From positions 41,472,840-41,536,839 of the forward strand of contig CM049322.1 in the NCBI GenBank assembly GCA_026874595.1: a stretch of 64,000 bases of DNA, given 5' to 3'. The notes under the pieces are model-generated. The model saw only the letters and a program-made list of their open reading frames with translations. It did not search any database and was not told the origin of the DNA. Source of the stretch: Sipunculus nudus. Lineage: Eukaryota; Annelida; Sipuncula; Golfingiida; Sipunculidae. Position 1 is the stretch's first letter, and every line of letters begins with the position of its first letter. The translations under genes and the position numbers were made by a program. Shown here piece by piece: positions 57,300 to 64,000 of the stretch.

Positions 57300-60200
57300 A
57301 AACAGGACCCATTGCTTGCCACCTTCTTATGTACAAGCTTTCAGAATGAAATATCCAGGACGAAATATAGAAGGTAAAAAATATATAAAACAAAATCTAA
57401 TGAGGTCTTGTAGACCTGGAACTTCCATCTCCCCGGCTTATCTTGACTCGTCACTGCTACAAGAAATTAAAACTATTAAAACTTCGAAAGCTGAGGCGAA
57501 AGGTGAGGTGTTTTTTTTGCGGGAAAGACCTTTATAGGCGGTATGTCTGAGTGTGCGTCCAGGTGTCGTCATGCATCATGACCCCTTTGCTGTACTCAGA
57601 GCTCAAACATGAAAACCACTCTCAATAGACAGGATGTATTAATGACATCATCAGAGTCAATATAATCAGATGTAATTAGTGATACGGACCGTTACTATTG
57701 TGTTTATGAATAATTGACAGTAACGAAACCGAAACTGAGAGGGGTTATAACCTACACGAGTGTCAGGGTTTATTCCCTGGCACGATTTTTGTTTGGACAG
57801 GTAACAGTACACTGTTTTACGTTTTTAGTTAGTATATATAAAGGTAATATAGTTAGTATATTGATAAACCTAGTTCTCACTGAATACAGTATAAAATACC
57901 GTTTTATTAACCCAAAATCCACCTTCTACTCAGGCAAAGGGTCTCTACAAATATTTGTTTGTATTAACAATGTAAAATTAAAAAAGAATTATCATTACTG
58001 TTTTTCCCATATGTATTCAACATGCTTAAATAGATATGAGAAATATCGACTTGCCGTACCTCCATCGCATGTATACGCGCATGGGCTTTGTTTTGCTGGC
58101 AAAATGTGAGCCACTTACATCTCCTTTTTAATTGAAATTTTAAATAAAAAAATGAGATTATCACGTATTTTATGTTTGTTAACACATGCTTTCTACATAA
58201 ATGTTTAATTATATTTAACTCGTCTATATATACGTCTATGCATATACGTCTTCATATTATGCGATTGATTTTTTTTCCTGCAGGGCTGGAGATTGACTCA
58301 ATCGGCCTGATTTTCTGATACCTTTACCGCAGAGTCATTGTCCAGAAACCTCGAGTTCAAGTCCTAATCAAAGTCTCAACCCGGACTCGAGTCCTTCATG
58401 ACTGGTCAGGAGAGCTCCTGTAATAAGAAAGAGGAACCTATGGTGGACATTGCTGTCGACCCCTTTAAACCCTCCTCAGCAACCCTCGAATACCGGGAAG
58501 CCAAAAGCAGCATCCGGTACCGACCACCAGTCCTCGTTGGGGGCTGGGGGATTTCCAAAACGTTACTGGCAACCCGGAATCTTCTTTGATTCCGAAAAAA
58601 AAGAGCATGATTGAGCACCCCGACATTTGGTTTATAGTACTAGTTCAATTGATGTGTTTAAAGCTTTGAACTTGAGTTCCCCTACAGGAACCTTTAATTA
58701 CAAAAAAAAAAAAATTGGAACACTAGGTGATCCACTAAGGTTCACGTCGTTTCCTAAGTACAAATATTTAATGGAGAGTGGAGTTTCCTAAATTTTCCCC
58801 CCAAACAACTTAAATTTACATGCCACGTTATTTTTTTCATACCATGACCCCGAATGTGATGATTGTCGCTCTGCTTCACTGATAATTATTTGGCTCGCAT
58901 AAAATGATAAAGTGTAGGAAATTAGGATTACAATCTTCTTTATCTGATGATAAACAACAGCTTAAAAACTTGACACTCTTCACTGATAGGTTGCATCATT
59001 AATAGATGAGCAACTTCTCGCTGCGCATGCTTACTGTTTCCTAACGTGGCCTACATTAAGGTGTCATTATTGTCATAACCCCATATATCTAAATCAATCC
59101 ATAAGTTGTTTAAAGACTCAATAATGTTTCAGATTTTCCTCCAACTCTATACGAAAACCACTTACTTTTATAAAAGAAAGATGATGAGAATTCTTTGAAA
59201 AATTTAACGGCAACATTTCTCAATATCGGGATTGAACTAAAATATGCTTGTTTTCAGAAAAAAAACTCGCCGCCTTAGTGTGAGTCCACTGACATACGAG
59301 GATGAAAGGCAAATAAGGCAACTATAAAATCCATAAGAACAAGTATGCATTTAAATGATTAAATTTAGGAACATTTCCGGAAAGATTTATGTCCTTGCTT
59401 TGACTTGCCTAAAAAGGTGTATTTTATACGAAACTGTATGTTCAAAATTAATTGCATTACTGTTACTTTGCTGATTGAAGCGTGATAAACAGTAGGAGTT
59501 AATTCAGTTATACGCATACGTCTAACCTGGAGCTCGATCTCTCAAATTTGTATTGCGCATGTTGCCCTTTTATCCGATTGCGTCGGGACACTAGTGAAAT
59601 AACATAATCGGGGCTGGAGCAGCCCTGTACGGTTGCCTGTACAGGTCGTGTCTCGGACAGTACCTCAACCAGATACTAGATGTTTAATACGTCTCCCCTT
59701 TAACACCTGTGTCCAGTAATACTATTAATACATGTATATCTATGTCTTCTCATGTTTGAAGAAACGATCTTAGCGAAGTGAAAGAGAAAGTAGGGTGTTG
59801 TTTATAAAAATGTATTCTTCCAATTGGTTAAACTAATTCCTGTATACTATATATGGTATCTTTATCTTTCCAAGAATTAGTATAAGATCTTGGCGAAAGG
59901 GAAACGGAAAGACTTGGCGATGAGTATGTCCAATCATGTTTATTGGTGCGCGGCCACAGTTAACGGGGAGGAAGAGCTCATGCCTGCTAGTGGCTGTCAG
60001 TCCTGAGACATGCTGCTGGCCATCATGAGGGGCATCATGAGCTATTCTCAAAATGTGAACACGGAGACATGGAGGGCAGGAACTGGATAAATAACGGTAT
60101 TTTACATACATATATAGCATTGAACCATACACAGTGGTGAATTAAAATATTTTCTCTTTGTAATGAGAGCGTTTCGCCACCTTTATAATATTAGACCGAG

Positions 60201-60532
60201 TCCCTTTTTTTTTTTAGGATAGAAGCCTCATAAACAATGAGGAATAATCTTGGAGAACACAATGCTTGTTAAGGATACTGGGAAGTTGTCCCCAGCAGAG
60301 CAAATATCCATTTTAGAGGCATTCAACAAAGTGATAATATTCTTCGCGCTAAAGCGTGTGCGTTACCAAATTACTTCAATTGAAGTTTAGAATTAAAATG
60401 AATGCATTAATGAAACAATTGCAAAGGAACATATATTATTAATGAAGATATTTCACATGCAGATGAAACATACTTCGATTAATAATATACCCAAAGTAAT
60501 TGACAGACGTTCGGAACACACGATTGATGTAT

Positions 60533-60535
<3 letters not shown>
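57300..60535. other. AT-rich stretch without a supported gene
   Basis: Several frames of 60-130 codons exist (for example 57714-58109 +), but none shows a known motif, consistent splice borders or a signal peptide with plausible context. The GAGTCC fragment at 58335-58402 is the only recognised element. Confidence 0.45.
58335..58402 (+). repeat. GAGTCC-rich repeat fragment
   Basis: CTCGAGTTCAAGTCC and CGGACTCGAGTCCTTCATGA show the same motif series as the family at 4180 and 21546. No ends are visible. Confidence 0.4.

Positions 60536-60536
<1 letters not shown>

Positions 60537-60590
<54 letters not shown>
60537..60590. repeat. (TA)n microsatellite
   Basis: The tract is a pure TA run. Confidence 0.95.
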
Positions 60591-60592
<2 letters not shown>

Positions 60593-61013
60593 TTCACATA
60601 AACAACCAGTGTATTGAATTCACATCGAATGCCTTTTCTCGTATTTACAGGTTGATGCTAGCTGCTATGCATTCAAATGAAAATTCACAGCGGGCCCATC
60701 TAGTAACCAAAATGGGTAAACTACAATGAAGCATTTCCCATCTTAAGCCAGGCAATCCGGCGCTGTTCTCAAAGCAGCGAAGGCTGCTATATCACTCAGT
60801 ACGTTTACTTACAATTTAATTAATATTTTATGTTCCATGAATGAAAACAATATGAAAAAGTATATGTAATAACCTGACAAAAATAAGCTTATATAGAGAC
60901 AGGGTACATGTACCGTGCAAAATTTCGTTCATATTCAGACTTTTACTTCTAAATTGATACGTGTTCTTTCGATACATGGAAAGACTCCAAAGTTAAATAA
61001 CTGTCTATATATA

Positions 61014-61016
61014 TAG

Positions 61017-61068
<52 letters not shown>

Positions 61069-61109
61069 CATTATTACTGTCTATATATATATATATTTAT
61101 ATATATTAC

Positions 61110-61148
<39 letters not shown>
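61014..61148. repeat. two (TA)n tracts separated by TTACATTATTACTGTC-like spacers
   Basis: TA runs lie at 61020-61068 and 61083-61146. CTGTCTATATATAT occurs before each run, suggesting local duplication. Confidence 0.9.
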
Positions 61149-61149
<1 letters not shown>

Positions 61150-62215
61150 TGAGCGGCTGATCTGGGGAAGGCGTATTCGGAACTAGTATAACATTCACAG
61201 TAAATCCAAGGTTTTCCTTGACGAACGGTCAGTGCCGGCACCAGGCGCGTCAAAATATCCGAAGCCTGTTAAAGAAAAGCTTGTTAAGGGCTTCAGGTAA
61301 AGATTCTACACAACCACAAGTTTGGCGTCATCTTCACCTCCGTAGAAATAACCTTTGTCACCAAATAAACGCTGTCACCACAGGCGATCTTTGAAGCCTG
61401 TGTAGATACCATCAGGATTTTGGAAACGCTTTTCTTATGGCGGTTAAAACGCAGGATGGCAAGACGTTCCTGTTTTCTTTGCCAAGCTTGTGCCATACCA
61501 TGTACAAAAAACACCTGTATGCTAAATATCTGTATATCCTGAAAGAAACAGAAAATAACCTGGGTCATTATGTATGTCCTAGCTCTCATATATTCTATGA
61601 CCTATTAATATTTAAATACATATACTTTCTCAGTATAGAAATATCTTGCAGTGTTGAGGTGTTACTTTATTATGCCGTCATGAAAATGTGTATAAAGCAT
61701 ATCTAATCCTTCTGTAACCTTCGTCCTGGCTCAGGGCGAGTCTTCATTGAAACATATTATATTTGTGTGTGACTCTAAATTTCAGACAGGTTTCTTACTC
61801 ATTTTCATGTTTGTCATCCCCAAATAGTCCATCCGCCTGGATCTATTCATATTTGGATGTTAATAAAACATATATATTAAGACAATTTGCCTCAAAACCC
61901 GGGTGCCCCGGGTACAGTTGTGTGAGCCCATACCATTTGCTATCACTTTGTAACTGTGACAACATCTGTTTTCCCGTTCCTTTGTCATGAGTTCAAAGTT
62001 CTGACAATGACACCTATAGAAAAAGAAAAGCGGCACTATTTTAATTATATGTTTAATTTGTACTAAATATCCGAATAAAGTAAAATAATGTGAATATCCC
62101 ATTAGACATAAAAATATAGCGCGCTAATATTTCTTTTCATATAATACCAAGGCAAAATAATTTCCTTTCATTTTATACTTGTATAGCTAAATAAAACTAA
62201 AATTTGAGCGTCATC
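61150..62215. other. stretch without a supported gene
   Basis: Overlapping frames at 61293-61589 (reverse) and 61437-61706 (forward) are of similar length, show no known motif and cannot both be real. Confidence 0.4.
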
Positions 62216-62217
62216 TA

Positions 62218-62219
<2 letters not shown>

Positions 62220-62268
<49 letters not shown>
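62220..62268. repeat. (TA)n microsatellite
   Basis: The tract is a pure TA run. Confidence 0.95.
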
Positions 62269-62269
<1 letters not shown>

Positions 62270-62299
62270 GTTTCATTTATATTATACACTATAGTGCTT

Positions 62300-62570
62300 T
62301 ATTTGTATTTTAACCACGTTTAATGTATTTCTGTTTCTTACTTTTCATAACGTAACTGCGTTTACGTTACCGCGTTTTCGCTTAATATTCTGTGATTGTA
62401 TGATGTACGTCATTTTAGTTTTATAAACTTCTTGATTCTTGTAGTTTATTGTGATTTATCCATGTATTACAGGGCCCTTCTGTAAAATCAAAAATTTGAT
62501 TAAAGGTACCCTTAAAGATGTTGTAATAAATAAAAAAATAAACCATAATAAATAAATAATGTTGTTCTAG
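62300..62570 (+). mobile_element. LINE-like 3' end with AATAAA-rich tail
   Basis: A T-rich leader is followed by TATTACAGGGCCCTTCTGTA, GGTACCCTTAAAGATG and AATAAATAAA repeats. The layout is like that at 15930-16236. No coding part is attached. Confidence 0.45.
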
Positions 62571-64000
62571 AGTGTAAATGATTGCCATTTTTGATAGTCG
62601 TCCAACATACAGTGATTGCCGAAGAATGAATATTACTATGCAATTTAAAACCATTGATTTAATGCTAGATCTGGCTTCCATTTTTTTTTCGTTTTTGTTT
62701 TTGTCCTTTTTTTCCTTGATCAACGAGTAATATTAGATCTAACAACACATTTAAAGTTAGTAGAATTACAGCGTGTTACAAACAATATATGGTGTTGGAG
62801 TCTTATACGATTATATTTATCTTGGTTTAACTGTAACTGACTTGGTTATATATATATAAATTGTAAATTAATTATTATTATCGGTACTGCTTAGTACGTT
62901 ACCCAATCACTTACGTAAGCATTCGTTAGCAAACATATTTTCCTGAAACATGTGTTAAATGAGAGAGGCTTTATTAACAATAACCACGTTTTAAGAAACA
63001 CTCTCTTAGATGCAGATGCCATGTGTTGCATAGCATTTCTACTTGATAGATCGCAGAGCGATGGTAAATATTAGGTTGAGGAAAATGTCTTCTGATACAA
63101 GGATAACACGGGGAGAGTGAGGCTGATGATACTAGATTGTTATGTTTGCTGAGTAGATAATAATTTATTTACAGAAAAAAATAGAAATATGCTTGTGTGT
63201 GTGTGGGGGGGGGTCCCTATGGTGGTATAACCGTGTTTGTTTTCAGTTTTCTGGCCAATATTCCCACATTCATTCGTGCATAAGTGAATACGCATTTAAA
63301 ACATTCTTTGATGATATTCCTTAATCCGGATTATCTGCCGCGTACACCACAAAAATCATTTTGATTATTTAATGGTCAGTTTCTGAACTGATTCGAAAAT
63401 CTCATGAGCTTACCATGATTGCAATGAGTCAGTTATGTTGACGACGAAAAAAAAAATCAAGACAAACCTAAACACACACACGAATGAGGATAAAGACATA
63501 CCGTCCTGATTTATGCAGTAAGGCCTCTTTTAAGATATTAGAAAGAAAATATTTATTTGTAAACACAAATTAGTCGTTGTGCATTGGTGATCCTCAAATA
63601 CATGGAAAGGCCGCTTCAGTGCCGGGAAATACGGCATCTTCGTCGTTGACACAGTGGAAAATGTATCTCTGATCTAACTTTCTGGTGAAGTTTAGGAACG
63701 CATCACCTGAAATGCAAAGTAAATGCTCTAATATTGTCACTTAAACATTAAAAACTAATAATTCCCGCCTTCTCTGTCAAAGATGAAATATATAACACCG
63801 GATGTGAGGTGATCACTTGGATTTTTAGGATTTCTTGGAGATAAATATTTTCTAATGTCCTTGTTGCCAATTATTATTCCATGACGTGATTCATCTAGAA
63901 ATAAATGGCGGGCGAGGGATTGGTGGATGAACATTTGGCTCAAATAATGGATTTGTACTGTGTTTGAATGATTCCGCCCACATCTGTTAGATGTTTTGAG
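62570..64000. other. AT-rich stretch to the window end
   Basis: It contains a (TG)n(G)n run near 63194-63213. A 62-codon reverse-strand frame at 63755-63943 has no recognisable similarity. No gene is supported. Confidence 0.4.

Noticed and set aside
57714-58109. 131-codon forward frame
   Set aside because: It has no recognisable domain, a low-complexity AT-rich composition and an overlapping reverse frame. I see no splice or promoter context.
58398-58618. Overlapping 60-70 codon frames on both strands
   Set aside because: Neither shows a known motif. The region follows a GAGTCC repeat fragment and is probably non-coding.
61293-61706. Overlapping forward and reverse frames of about 90-98 codons
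   Set aside because: No motif or splice evidence supports either strand.

Overview
The window is AT-rich, repeat-dense animal DNA. It has large introns with GT-AG borders, many (TA)n, (CA)n, (GA)n and (AAT)n tracts, tRNA-derived SINEs, LINE and Ty3/Gypsy remnants, and short tandem arrays with GTCT/GACA tracts. This mix suggests a marine invertebrate. A mollusc or other lophotrochozoan is my best guess, by inference only; no sequence here fixes the phylum.

I can support one gene. It lies on the + strand from a TATA box at 29791 to a stop codon at 43344-43346. Eleven exons splice in frame into a 433-residue secreted protein: a signal peptide, two tandem copies of a cysteine-containing module of exactly 79 codons (each built from two exons), and a C-terminal trypsin/chymotrypsin-like (S1) domain. 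All five pairs of half-cystines expected of the chymotrypsin fold can be placed. The catalytic His is Asp, the oxyanion-hole Gly is Lys, and positions 189 and 216 are Arg and Trp, so it is almost certainly a pseudoprotease (serine protease homologue).

Layout. 1-11170: dispersed repeats, a tRNA-derived SINE, and a 3.78-kb direct duplication (3600-7386 and 7387-11168) whose copies are almost identical. 11170-29790: non-coding; a GC-richer block with several CCAAT boxes near 11.5-12.4 kb, a 350-bp AAT-rich tract, LINE 3' ends and RT remnants, diverged duplicated segments, and a reverse-strand SINE at 28.0-28.3 kb. 29790-43350: the pseudoprotease gene; its last eight codons plus stop are the first unit of a 31-bp minisatellite that continues about 600 bp downstream. 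44.1-45.4 kb: a roughly 150-bp tandem repeat. 46.3-47.1 kb and 54.4-55.5 kb: copies of a repeat carrying AGGTCA-type palindromes. 47.57-49.48 kb: about 63 copies of a 30-bp satellite arranged as two 810-bp higher-order blocks. 50.2-51.5 kb: a pogo/Tigger-like element with a SINE inside. 52.7-53.7 kb: a reverse-strand LINE RT remnant. 55.55-56.33 kb: a reverse-strand Gypsy gag remnant. 57-64 kb: mostly unassigned AT-rich DNA with (TA)n tracts and one LINE-like 3' end.

No bacterial-type features, CRISPR arrays, rRNA genes or intact tRNA genes were seen.
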